From CAZNSX01 sp964575845 (GTDB taxonomy: Bacteria; UBA8248; CAZNSX01): a stretch of DNA of 64,000 bases. The notes beneath the pieces were generated by a model that made no database searches, was not told where the DNA came from, and saw only the letters and a program-made list of their open reading frames with translations. A program made the position numbers and the translations under genes. The stretch lies in assembly GCA_964575845.1 (NCBI GenBank), contig CAZNSX010000001.1, forward strand, positions 620,001 through 684,000, given 5' to 3'. This document shows, in pieces, positions 25,049 to 33,500 of the stretch. The stretch's first letter is position 1; each line of letters opens with the position of its first letter.

Positions 25049-25372
25049 ATGGGATCCTTTGAGACCGGCCCTCTCCCCCCTCAGCAGATGGCCCAGCTTT
25101 TGGAACGGGCGATCATTCCCAGTATGGAGGCTTTGGCCAAAATGGAGGAGGAGAAGAAAATCCTGGCTGGAGGAGGTATCGTCGGGGTCAGGGCTGGGGT
25201 GGGTATCATGGAGGTGGCATCCAACGAGGAGTTAAGCCGAACCTTAGTGAGCTTGCCTTTCTGGGGCCTGATGAAAGTGGAGGTCACCCCCCTGCAGACC
25301 TTTGAGGAAAAGGCTGCGGAAGCCCGGCAAAACCTGGAGCGCGTCTCAAGGCAGCCTCGCAGTAAAGGATAG
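25049..25372 (+). CDS. YCII/muconolactone-isomerase-like small protein
   Basis: 107 aa from the ATG at 25049. It resembles small dimeric alpha/beta-barrel proteins of the muconolactone isomerase/YCII type (QLLERAIIPSMEALAKMEEEKKILAGG, LVSLPFWGLMKVEVTPLQTF). In-frame codons just upstream read I-R-Y-L-V-K before the Met, exactly where relatives begin M-R-Y-L-V-K, and AGGAAG lies 8 nt before that ATC codon. So the natural start may be an ATC (25031) or an ATG lost by mutation or a base-call error. Function unknown. Confidence 0.7.
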   Translation: MGSFETGPLPPQQMAQLLERAIIPSMEALAKMEEEKKILAGGGIVGVRAGVGIMEVASNEELSRTLVSLPFWGLMKVEVTPLQTFEEKAAEARQNLERVSRQPRSKG

Positions 25373-25457
25373 TGCGAGGGCGGCATAGGAGCTGAAACGG
25401 CCGCCTTTGGAAAATGAACGGGGCACAAATGCCCTAAGAGCAGGCCATCCGGGCGCC

Positions 25458-26597
25458 CTATCCGGGACCTCCCGGCAGGAAGCGCTTTGCTTCGGCCAGA
25501 AGTTCCTCCCAGCTCTTGGCCCCACTTTCGGGAAGGGCTGAAAGGGAAAGAAGAAGTTTGGCCTCCTCGAGGGCCTCTGGCTTGATAACCTCTTCCGAAA
25601 GGAGAGAGGAGAAGCGGTGGGATGCTTTAGCCGCTCCATCCAGAGGGGTCATGGGGAGGAGAAGAACGAGGTTCGCATTCGTCCCCCGGATGAGGATATC
25701 GCTCCCGCGGGTCGTCTTTTTCAGGAGCCGGGCGCTGTCAGGAAGGGAGGCTTCGGCCTCACCCTTGAATTGGAAAAGGAGGAGCGAGAGGGGATTACCG
25801 TAACGGTCTGCGCGGTAGAATTCCGAGCCCAGGACTTCTCCCAGTCTTTGGGGGTGGATGGCGGTAGTCTCCTCATCAAATGCTGCCGTCCTCCTCATGC
25901 ACTCCCTTTCCCTGAGGATCGCTATCCCCATCGAGAGGTGCAGGGCGAAGCGCTTTAGGAGATGCACACCCAGGTCAGGGTGAAAGCGCTCGGGAGAGCG
26001 GCTTGCGAGGTTAAGGCTCCCGAAGAGCTCGCCCTCGAGCCTCAACGGTAAGATAGCCTCGGAGCGAAGCCACTCACTGTCCCTGAAAAAGGGAAAGCTT
26101 CCCCTCTCCAAGTCCCCCCTGAGAAGGGGGTCCTCCCCCGGAAGGAAGTCCTCGAGGAGCTTTTCCTCTATCCCTATGATGGGCCCACCTTTATCTTCAT
26201 AAAGCCCTCTCAGCGATTCATCGATGCCCTCTTTAAGGGAGAGACATACCTCATCGAGCTCAAAGAACCTCTTGAGCTCGTCTGTCACCCGAGAGAGCAT
26301 CAAGGGAAGGCTCTTGCTCGTGAAGATGATGCGCTCAAGGTCTTTGAGCTTTTCCTCGATCCCTTCCCGGTCGCGGGCTACCTCCATAAGGCCCTTGAGC
26401 CTTCTCTCGAGGGCGTCCTTCTCCCCAATGACCTTTCTGAGGAGGCGCTCCCTTATGTTTAAGACCTTGTCGCTTACACCCTCGGGCCCTAAGGCCAGGG
26501 CCTCAAAGAGCTCGGGGTGGCTTTCCAAGAAGAGGGGATTCTCGCTCAAGAACGCGAGAACATCCTCTTCCCTTAGATGAGCCCCTTTTCCAGCCAT
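25458..26597 (-). CDS. DUF484/GAF sensor with degenerate GGDEF domain
   Basis: 379 aa. Residues 1-90 match the DUF484 start (EDVLAFLSENPLFLESHPELFEAL) and a coiled coil. A GAF-like domain follows (about 95-230: ITDELKRFF-type helix, SEAILPLRLEGELFGSLNLAS). The C-terminal 140 residues follow the GGDEF fold (FYRADRYGNPLSLLLFQF, RGSDILIRG...LVLLLPMTPLDGA), but the GGDEF signature is replaced by GTNAN. It should therefore not make c-di-GMP and may bind it or act structurally. Driven by a near-consensus promoter at 26680-26708. Confidence 0.8.
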   Translation of the reverse strand: MAGKGAHLREEDVLAFLSENPLFLESHPELFEALALGPEGVSDKVLNIRERLLRKVIGEKDALERRLKGLMEVARDREGIEEKLKDLERIIFTSKSLPLMLSRVTDELKRFFELDEVCLSLKEGIDESLRGLYEDKGGPIIGIEEKLLEDFLPGEDPLLRGDLERGSFPFFRDSEWLRSEAILPLRLEGELFGSLNLASRSPERFHPDLGVHLLKRFALHLSMGIAILRERECMRRTAAFDEETTAIHPQRLGEVLGSEFYRADRYGNPLSLLLFQFKGEAEASLPDSARLLKKTTRGSDILIRGTNANLVLLLPMTPLDGAAKASHRFSSLLSEEVIKPEALEEAKLLLSLSALPESGAKSWEELLAEAKRFLPGGPG

Positions 26598-26679
26598 GAC
26601 ACTCCTTTCCCGGGGCGGAAAATCATGAGGCTGACAGAGGGCGGGGGAAAGATATGATTATCTGGTAAGAATTCGCTTT

Positions 26680-26708
26680 ATAATATATTCATTGTCATTC
26701 TCTGTCAA
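26680..26708 (-). promoter_or_regulatory. Near-consensus sigma-70 promoter for the DUF484 gene
   Basis: Minus strand TTGACA (26708-26703), exactly 17 bp, TATTAT (26685-26680), about 80 nt before the start codon. One of the best promoter matches in the window. Confidence 0.75.
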
Positions 26709-26789
26709 GGGGAAAGGAGAGAGAGGTTTTTCTTTGCCCCTTGAAAGATATGCAAAAGCCAGCTTCTCTTAAGCGGCATGAGGCTTCCA

Positions 26790-26819
26790 TTGACAGAGAG
26801 AGGCTCTTATTGGTAAATT
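26790..26819 (+). promoter_or_regulatory. Candidate promoter for the abfD-like gene
   Basis: TTGACA (26790-26795), 18-bp spacer, TAAATT (26814-26819), about 55 nt before the start of the dehydratase gene and back-to-back with the DUF484 promoter. Confidence 0.5.
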
Positions 26820-26876
26820 TTTATCTGGCCCTTCCCTCTGCTTGCCCCCTAAACCTTTTCCCGAGGAGTATACGAG

Positions 26877-28394
26877 ATGGCCTTAATGAGCGGGATGGAG
26901 TACATAGAGAGCCTTAGGGAGCTGAAGCCCATCCTTTACATATCGGGGGAGCGGGTAGAGAACTTTGTTGACCACCCGCTCGTGCGCCCCGGTATAAACA
27001 TCGTTGCCCGGATGCATGACCTGGCCCTTGACCCCAGATACCAGGAGCTCATGACGGCCACCTCACACCTCACGGGCGAGAGGGTCCACCGCTTCAACCA
27101 CGTCTACAGGAGCGTTGATGACCTGGTGAAAAATGTGGAGATGCTCCGGCTCACGAACCAAGCGGTGGGCACCTGCGCCATCTGGTGTGTCACAAAAGAG
27201 CTCATAAACCCTCTCTCCGACACCACCCACCGGATCGACAAGAAGCACGGGACTGACTACCACAGCCGCTTCAATGAATATCTACAACACCTGCAGGAGA
27301 GAGACCTCTTCGCCGCGGCCGCGATAACGGACGTCAAGGGCGACCGGAGCAAGCGCCCCAGCCAGCAGCCCGACCCCGACATGTACCTTCACCTGGTGGC
27401 TAAGCGCGATGACGGGATAATCATCCGCGGGGCCAAGATGCACCAGACGGGGGCTCTCGCGAGCCACTTCATAAACTGCACGCCGAGCGCGGCCATGGGC
27501 GAGGCGGATAAGGACTATGCCCTCGCCTGCGCGGTTCCCACCGACGCCCCTGGCCTCATCCATGTGCTGGGTCATCACGCGCTCGATGAGAGGCGCCTTG
27601 AGGGCTTTGACCTGGGCAACCCTCGCTACGACATGCACGAGGCCCTTCTCATCTTCAATGACGTCTTTGTCCCATGGGAGCGGGTCTTCATGTGCGGGGA
27701 GTATGAGCTGACGGCCGCGCTGCTGGAGAATTTCATCGCCATGCACAGGACCTCCTACGGCGGGTGCAGGCCCGGCACCTTCGACGTGCTCATCGGCGCG
27801 GCGAAGCTCATGGCCGACTATAACGGCGTCTCCAGGGCCTCTCACGTGCGGGATAAGCTCACGGAAATGAGCTTTCTCAATGAGACCATGTGGGGGTGCG
27901 GCCTGGCCGCGGCGGTGCAGGGGCAGAAGCTCCCCTCAGGGGGCTATGCGCCCAATTTTCTGCTAGCGAACGTCACCAAGCTCCATGTGACCAGGATTCC
28001 CCACGAGATAGCCAAGCTCGCGCAGGACCTCACTGGAGGCATCTTGGGTACCATGCCCTCCGAGCGCGACCTCATGAGCCCAGAAGTGGGCCCACTTGTG
28101 AGGAAATATCTCAAAGGGGTGGAGGGGGTTCCCACGGAGGACAGGATGAAGGTCGTGCGGCTGGTTGAGTTCATGACCCAGGGGGTTACCCTTCCGGCTG
28201 ACTACTTCGGAGGCGGGGGCCCCCAGACCCAGAGGATCGCCATAGAGTACGCCACCGACTTCAGGCGCAAGGCGGAGCTCGCCAAGATGGTGGCGGGCGT
28301 GTCTGACGCGCCCCCGGAGGGGGAGCTCAACCTCGCCCACGGCTGCTGCGCCGCGTTCGGAAGCGAGATCTGCCCTATGAGCCAGAGGGGGTAA
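26877..28394 (+). CDS. abfD: 4-hydroxybutyryl-CoA dehydratase / vinylacetyl-CoA isomerase-like
   Basis: 505-aa flavin and [4Fe-4S] enzyme of the HpaB/AbfD family. 4-Hydroxybutyryl-CoA dehydratase converts 4-hydroxybutyryl-CoA to crotonyl-CoA in anaerobic fermentation and some CO2-fixation cycles. All four cluster ligands of the Clostridium enzyme have counterparts: C100-x3-C104 (TCAIWC) and H290-x6-C297 (HRTSYGGC). That sets it apart from flavin-only 4-hydroxyphenylacetate hydroxylases. Length matches AbfD. The exact substrate could be another 4-hydroxyacyl-CoA. It is monocistronic; no CoA-transferase or succinate semialdehyde gene is adjacent, though an acyl-CoA ligase lies 9 kb away. Confidence 0.88.
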   Translation: MALMSGMEYIESLRELKPILYISGERVENFVDHPLVRPGINIVARMHDLALDPRYQELMTATSHLTGERVHRFNHVYRSVDDLVKNVEMLRLTNQAVGTCAIWCVTKELINPLSDTTHRIDKKHGTDYHSRFNEYLQHLQERDLFAAAAITDVKGDRSKRPSQQPDPDMYLHLVAKRDDGIIIRGAKMHQTGALASHFINCTPSAAMGEADKDYALACAVPTDAPGLIHVLGHHALDERRLEGFDLGNPRYDMHEALLIFNDVFVPWERVFMCGEYELTAALLENFIAMHRTSYGGCRPGTFDVLIGAAKLMADYNGVSRASHVRDKLTEMSFLNETMWGCGLAAAVQGQKLPSGGYAPNFLLANVTKLHVTRIPHEIAKLAQDLTGGILGTMPSERDLMSPEVGPLVRKYLKGVEGVPTEDRMKVVRLVEFMTQGVTLPADYFGGGGPQTQRIAIEYATDFRRKAELAKMVAGVSDAPPEGELNLAHGCCAAFGSEICPMSQRG

Positions 28395-28414
28395 GAAACT
28401 ACCCAGCCCAAATA

Positions 28415-28433
28415 TCTCCCCGGAAAGGGGAGA
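28415..28433 (+). terminator. Short hairpin after the abfD-like gene
   Basis: TCTCCCC-GGAAA-GGGGAGA, a 7-bp stem with a 5-nt loop, 21 bp past the stop codon. No U-tract follows, so it is only a possible terminator or mRNA-end stabiliser. Confidence 0.4.
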
Positions 28434-28458
28434 AAACTAAGGCGCAGCTCCCTCCTCT

Positions 28459-28488
28459 TTTCAACCCCGCGCGACGCGGTTATAGATG
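28459..28488 (-). repeat. 30-bp repeat of a gene 3' end, copy 1
   Basis: Identical over 30 bp to 30196-30225, where it encodes the last residues IYNRVARG and the stop of a membrane protein. Here no homologous coding sequence precedes it, so it is a detached fragment, or a repeat that the gene end happens to contain. Confidence 0.7.
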
Positions 28489-28719
28489 GACGCCCCGCGT
28501 CGGTTTACCGGGGTCCCAAAAGGTGCTTGACAGCCAGAGGGAAAGGGGGTCATCATCGGCCCAAACGGGGATGGGGTCCCACGCACGCCTCCATCAAGAG
28601 TTGAAATCAGTTAAGAGCATGGCTTCTGAAAACCCGCGGCCTGCAGCGGAGACCGGGGCACTTCGCGAAAGGGTGATTTCCTTATAAACAAGCACTGATC
28701 ATAAAGGGAGGTAGATTAA

Positions 28720-29817
28720 ATGTATGAGAAGCTATTCACTCCACTACAGATAGGGGGCTTCAGCTTGAAGAACAGGATAACCAGGGCCCCCATGTACCTG
28801 GCCTATGCGGCTGAAGGGGGCACCGTATCTGAAAAGATGCTTCAACACTATGAGAGGCTCTCTTTGGGGGGTGCCGCGCTCATAGTCACCGAGGCTGCAG
28901 CCGTGCATGAGTCGGGATTAGGCTCGCAGGTTGCCCTCAGGGTGGATGACGACCGCTACATCGAGGGCCTTTCCACGCTGGCTGAGACCATAAGAGAGAA
29001 CGGCGCCATACCGGCGATGCAGATATTCCACGCCGGTCGCTATGCCAGGGTCGCGGAACCCATCGCCGCATCTTCTGTCCCCTTCACTCCCAAACCAGAC
29101 ATTACGATCACGCCCAGGGAGATGAGCGAAGGGGAAGTAAGTTCGATGGTGAACTCATTTGCTCAGGCGGCAAAGAGGGCCAAGGATGCCGGGTTTCAGA
29201 TGATAGAGCTCCACGGGGCCACTGGCTATCTCATAGTCCAGTTCGTTTCGCCGCGAACGAACAAACGAACCGATAGCTATGGCGGCAACTTCGAGAACAG
29301 GATACGTTTCCCTTTGGAGCTGCTGAGAGCGTGTAAAGGGGCTGCGGGGGAAGACTTTCCGGTTGGTTACAGGCTCATGGCTGACGAGTGGCTCCCCGAC
29401 GGCTTCCAGCTCGAGGAGGGAAAAGAGCTGGCAAGAAGGCTGGAGCAGGAGGGGATAGCTTATCTTTCGGTGACTGCGGGCACCTACGAGTCCTGGTCTC
29501 TGCCCGAGATACAAGAGCTCTCCGCGGGGGAAGGTTTTCAGGCGCATATCGGGGGGGAAATCAAAGAAGCCGTATCGAACGTACCCGTTTTCATCTGCGG
29601 CAGGATAACAACTCCTGGACTTGCCGATGATATCTTGACCTCAGGAAAAGCGGACGCCGTGGCTCTTGCCCGTCCTCTTTTTGCCGACCCTCATTTCCCC
29701 AGGAAGGCCATGGAAGGGAGGGAAGAAGAAATAGTAAGGTGCCAGAACGCAGGGCTCTGCATGGCCACCACCATGAAGGACAAAGGTGCCGTCTGCAAGC
29801 AGTGGGGTAAAAGCTAA
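28720..29817 (+). CDS. NADH:flavin oxidoreductase, old yellow enzyme family
   Basis: 365-aa FMN TIM-barrel reductase of the OYE/2,4-dienoyl-CoA reductase N-terminal type, likely acting on activated C=C bonds. It starts YEKLFTPLQIGGFSLKNRITRAPM, with IFHAGRYA and FVSPRTNKRTDSYGGNFENRIRFP. Two oddities: the substrate-site pair, usually HGAHGYL or H-x2-N, reads HGATGYL, so the second ligand is Thr; and there is no C-terminal FAD domain although the end keeps scattered Cys (CQNAGLC, AVCKQ) reminiscent of the [4Fe-4S] region of the larger enzymes. AAAGGGAGG precedes the ATG. Confidence 0.9.
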   Translation: MYEKLFTPLQIGGFSLKNRITRAPMYLAYAAEGGTVSEKMLQHYERLSLGGAALIVTEAAAVHESGLGSQVALRVDDDRYIEGLSTLAETIRENGAIPAMQIFHAGRYARVAEPIAASSVPFTPKPDITITPREMSEGEVSSMVNSFAQAAKRAKDAGFQMIELHGATGYLIVQFVSPRTNKRTDSYGGNFENRIRFPLELLRACKGAAGEDFPVGYRLMADEWLPDGFQLEEGKELARRLEQEGIAYLSVTAGTYESWSLPEIQELSAGEGFQAHIGGEIKEAVSNVPVFICGRITTPGLADDILTSGKADAVALARPLFADPHFPRKAMEGREEEIVRCQNAGLCMATTMKDKGAVCKQWGKS

Positions 29818-30197
29818 AGGAACCGATGAATTGAAAAAAGGCTTTAAGCTTCCTCCCTCTTGAAACCCTTGCTGGAATAGCCCTTTAGCTTTAGGGCCCT
29901 TTCCCCCCCCAATCCTCGCCCATTCGGTCTTGATTCTCCTGCACTTCTGCGACAGGGCCTTGATTGTGGCCACTGGCTCCGAGAGCCTGTCCACTGAGAG
30001 ACTCAGACCTTCTTGGTTGGCCGGTGCTTCTCTTCCACCGGCTGTCTGCCATAGAAAGCCCTCAGGGTCGATGAGCTTTTGGCCACTCAAGTGGCCGCTG
30101 AAAAAGTCTTCTAATGATGCCTTCCCCTAAAAAACCCCGCGCTTAAATACCTCCCCCCCGAAAGCGGGGACGAGTGAGGGGCGGCCCCCTTTCCCTT
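29818..30197. other. Intergenic region, no supported gene
   Basis: 380 bp. An open frame on the minus strand (to 30090) reaches into the OYE gene, but I find no protein similarity or ribosome site. The stretch AGTGGCCGCTGAAAAAGTC (30085-30103) looks like the kind of end sequence seen in insertion-element remnants, but no transposase is visible. Confidence 0.4.
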
Positions 30198-30225
30198 TCA
30201 ACCCCGCGCGACGCGGTTATAGATG
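30196..30225 (-). repeat. 30-bp repeat of a gene 3' end, copy 2
   Basis: Second copy of the 30-bp sequence at 28459-28488. Here it forms the end of the small membrane protein gene. Confidence 0.7.
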
Positions 30226-30455
30226 AGGCCGAAGAGAAAGCCCGCGAGAGCCCCGTCAAAGAGCCCGTAGACGGTGCCCGTGAAGATGCTAAAGGCCCCT
30301 CCTCCCGCGTGATAGCCCGGATAGATGGAGTCCACGACCTTGAGAAAGCTCGCGGCATAGGAGGGGGAGAAGGCGTTCATGGCCGCGCAGAAGAGGATGG
30401 TTCCGCCCCAGAGGATGGCGGCTGTAATGGAGAGCCCCTTAAGAGATAGTCTCAT
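30198..30455 (-). CDS. Small membrane protein, holin-like
   Basis: 85-aa protein with two to three hydrophobic segments (ITAAILWGGTILFCAAMNAF, GGAFSIFTGTVYGLFDGALAGFLFGLIYN). The layout resembles the small membrane proteins often labelled bacteriophage holin-like in environmental genomes, commonly without any phage nearby. The ATG at 30455 follows GGGGAGGAAGG. There are no phage genes here, so a lytic role is unsupported. Its final 30 bp are repeated at 28459-28488. Confidence 0.7.
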   Translation of the reverse strand: MRLSLKGLSITAAILWGGTILFCAAMNAFSPSYAASFLKVVDSIYPGYHAGGGAFSIFTGTVYGLFDGALAGFLFGLIYNRVARG

Positions 30456-30595
30456 GTTCCCTTCCTCCCCTTCAGGAACGGTTGAGGACAAAGCCACTTT
30501 CAGCCTCTCAGACCTCCAGGACCTGGATAGCTTAGAAAGGGAGCAACTGTTCGAAGAATAGAGCAGGCCCTCTCATGGCGTCCTTAATTTCAATT

Positions 30596-33500
30596 CTACC
30601 CGCCTCCATCTGAACCCTCTGCTTCCGCTTTGCCATTGCCCTTTATCCACGTGCAAAGGAATCCCCGGACGTCATTGACCCCGAAGGGTTTCGGAATATA
30701 AGGACGGCCGCTTCCCTGCAGTCGCTCCCGCGTCCCCTCGCTTGCGATATCGCCGCTCATGAATGCGAAGTGATCCGGACTGACCAGGCCTGAGGCGGTG
30801 AGTTCCTCATAGAGATGGAATCCATCGCCATCCGGCAACCGAATATCAGCCAGGATGAGGTCTGGAGTGGCTTTCAACAGCGCCTCCCGAGCCTCCGCCA
30901 GGGAGTGAGCGGCGCTCACTTCCATACCGACAGGCGAGAGAGCGTTCCTTAAATATTTGCAGATGCTCATCTCGTCTTCTATCACCAGAATGTGGCGGCC
31001 AGAAAGGGAGGACCACGACTCGGAATGATTGACGGCCGCTTTCCGCCGCCCGGGTGCCTCCAGTCGCGGAAGGGTGACCTTAACCGTCGTTCCCACGTTG
31101 AGCCGGCTTTCGAGCGTTATATCGCCGCCATGGTCCTTGACGATGCCGTAGGAAAGGCTGAGCCCCAGGCCCGTCCCTTTACCCTCGCCTTTGGTTGTGA
31201 AGAAGGGGTCAAAGACCTTCCTCAGCGCCTCCTGGGGGATCCCGCACCCGTTATCGGCAACCGAAACCACGCACTCGCTGCCCCGGGGGCGGATATCAAT
31301 CTTCAGTGACCTGGGGGACTCCCGATCCTCAAGAGCATGCTGAGCATTAGTGATGAGGTTGATGAATACTTGCTGGAGCAGGTGGCGGTCACCCAGGACA
31401 AAGCATTCGCCCTTCGGGGCATCGAAGGAGACCTCGATGTTGTGGAGCGAAAGGGTAGAGCTGGCCGGATCGAGGGTATCCTGCATGACGTCAGCCAGGT
31501 CTAGCTCCTCTTCGCGCTTATCCGACTCTCGGGAAAAAGCAAGGAGCTTCTCCACGACTCTTGCGCATCGCTCTGTCTGGGAGATGATCGTTTCGGCCTC
31601 CTTGCCATGTTCAGTGCTCCCCGGGGCGGCCTGGATGAGTTGCGCGCACATCATTATGACTGTCAGAGGGTTATTGAGCTCGTGAGCGACTCCCGCAACG
31701 AGCTGACCCAGGGCCGAAAGGCGTTCGGCCTGAAGGGCCAGTTGTTGGGCACGACGCTGCTCTGTGATGTCCAAAGAATATTCTATTAGCTGGATAACAT
31801 TTCCATTATTATCGAAAATAGGGTAGCCGTGAACTTCGACGTTTCTGGCATTGCCATCTTTATCGTAGTGAATATGCTCTACTATTACGGGTTTTTTGGT
31901 TCTCTTCACCTCCTTCAGCGGGCAGGGGTTTTCCGCGTCTCCGCACGGTTTACTTTCTCTATGAGTAAGAGCATAACAGGTCGAATCCTGTGTGAGAGTA
32001 CCCAGGCAAGCGGCTGAGTTCGCAATCTTAATCGTGTAATCGTTGGTATCAATGACATAAAAGGGATGGGTCAAGGATTCTAAGATGTTATTCAGGAATT
32101 CATTTTGCTCCCGAATTTGCACCTCCCCCTTCATGCGCTTGGAGAACTCCCGGGCATTCTGGATGGTAATGGCGGCCTGGTGCGCGAAGGTCATGGCAAG
32201 GTCCAGGTCGGCCGGGGCGTAGCGTTGAGGGGCACCATGGTAATAGGCCAGAACCCCGAGGGGCCGCTCCTGGTAGCTCAGGGGCAGGAAGACCGCCGTG
32301 CGGATGCCCTCCCGCTCGTAGGCATCCCACATATGGCTCAGCTCGGCCGCGGTGCGGGCATCCTCGAACGCGGCGGGCTTATTTGATTCCAGCACCTTTG
32401 GGGTCACCCACGCGTCGCGCCTGGAAAGAAGATCCGCCAGGTAGGGCTCGGAGAGGCCCTGGTTAAGCAATAGTTCAAGCTGGCCCGTCTGCTCGTCCTG
32501 CAGCCAGAAAGCGCACCTGTCCGCCCCAAGCACCCTAGAGCCTTCCTCCATCACCGCCTTCAGTGCACCCTCCGGTTCCAGCTCAGAGGTCACCCTCTCT
32601 GCGGCCGCGGCCAGGGCCTTGAGCCTGTCGCGCTCCCGGCGGAGGCCTGCGCGGTCATCGGCCTCATTGATCGCGGCAGCCGCAAGGTCCGCAAACGCCT
32701 GCGCAAGGGTTAGGTCTTCGGGGGCGTATTGCCTCTTTTCGTCGTGGTAGACCGACAGGATGCCCAGCGGTTTGCCGCGGACCCTCATGGGGAAGTTAAC
32801 AAGTGTGACGAACCCCTCCTCAACAATAAGGTCGCGGATGCCTTCGAGGCGTGGGGCGGTCCGGGCGTCTTCCGCGATAATCGCCCTTTCAAGATTAGCT
32901 GGGATGCTATGGAGGCCGGCCTCGATGCGCCGCGCCAGCTCGGTAAGATAGGCTTTTGACAGCCCGTAGGAGGCGAGCTCTATCCGGGCTCCTTGCGTTT
33001 CGTCTTTCCAGCGGGCTATGCGGCAGCGGTCCGCACCCAGGACGCGGCGCACCTCATCGAGTATGACATCGAGGACCTCATTTAGGTCCTCAGCTTCGGC
33101 CAGGGAGTGCGCGGCTGAGGCCAAGGCCTGGAGCCGGCTCACTTGCTCCTGTGTCCTCTCGAAGAGCCTGGCGTTTTCGATGGCGACGGCCGCGTGGCTT
33201 GCAAAGGTCCGGGCAAGCTCGACCTCCCCCTCACTGGGGACCTTCGGCGCGGGATAGGTGAAACCCATGCTGCCTAGGGTGATATCGCCCAGCTTCAGAG
33301 GCACCGCGAAGGCCCCTACAAAGGCCCCGCTCAGCTGCATAAGAACGTTCTCCGGCTCCTCCTCTTGCTGTGTGAGATCGGGAACTATCACCTCCCTCGA
33401 CTCGAGGGCCGCCTTGAAACCTACCGCTGCTCGCCTCTCTTCTTTGAGCCGCTCAATCTCCTCAGGGGTGTAGCCTTCGCCGACATAGGGCTGACAATCG

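Larger units (their letters stand above)
28395..28719. other. Intergenic region with hairpin and gene-end repeat
   Basis: 325 bp. It contains a short hairpin (28415-28433) and a 30-bp copy (28459-28488) of the 3' end of the small membrane protein gene at 30198-30455. The rest shows no gene and should carry the promoter of the OYE-like gene. Confidence 0.5.

Noticed and set aside
29641..30090. 149-codon minus-strand frame after the OYE gene as a transposase remnant
   Set aside because: Its second half is antisense to the OYE gene and no transposase motif is visible.
30198..30455. Small membrane protein as evidence of a prophage
   Set aside because: No other phage genes occur in the window; holin-like labels are common for such small membrane proteins.
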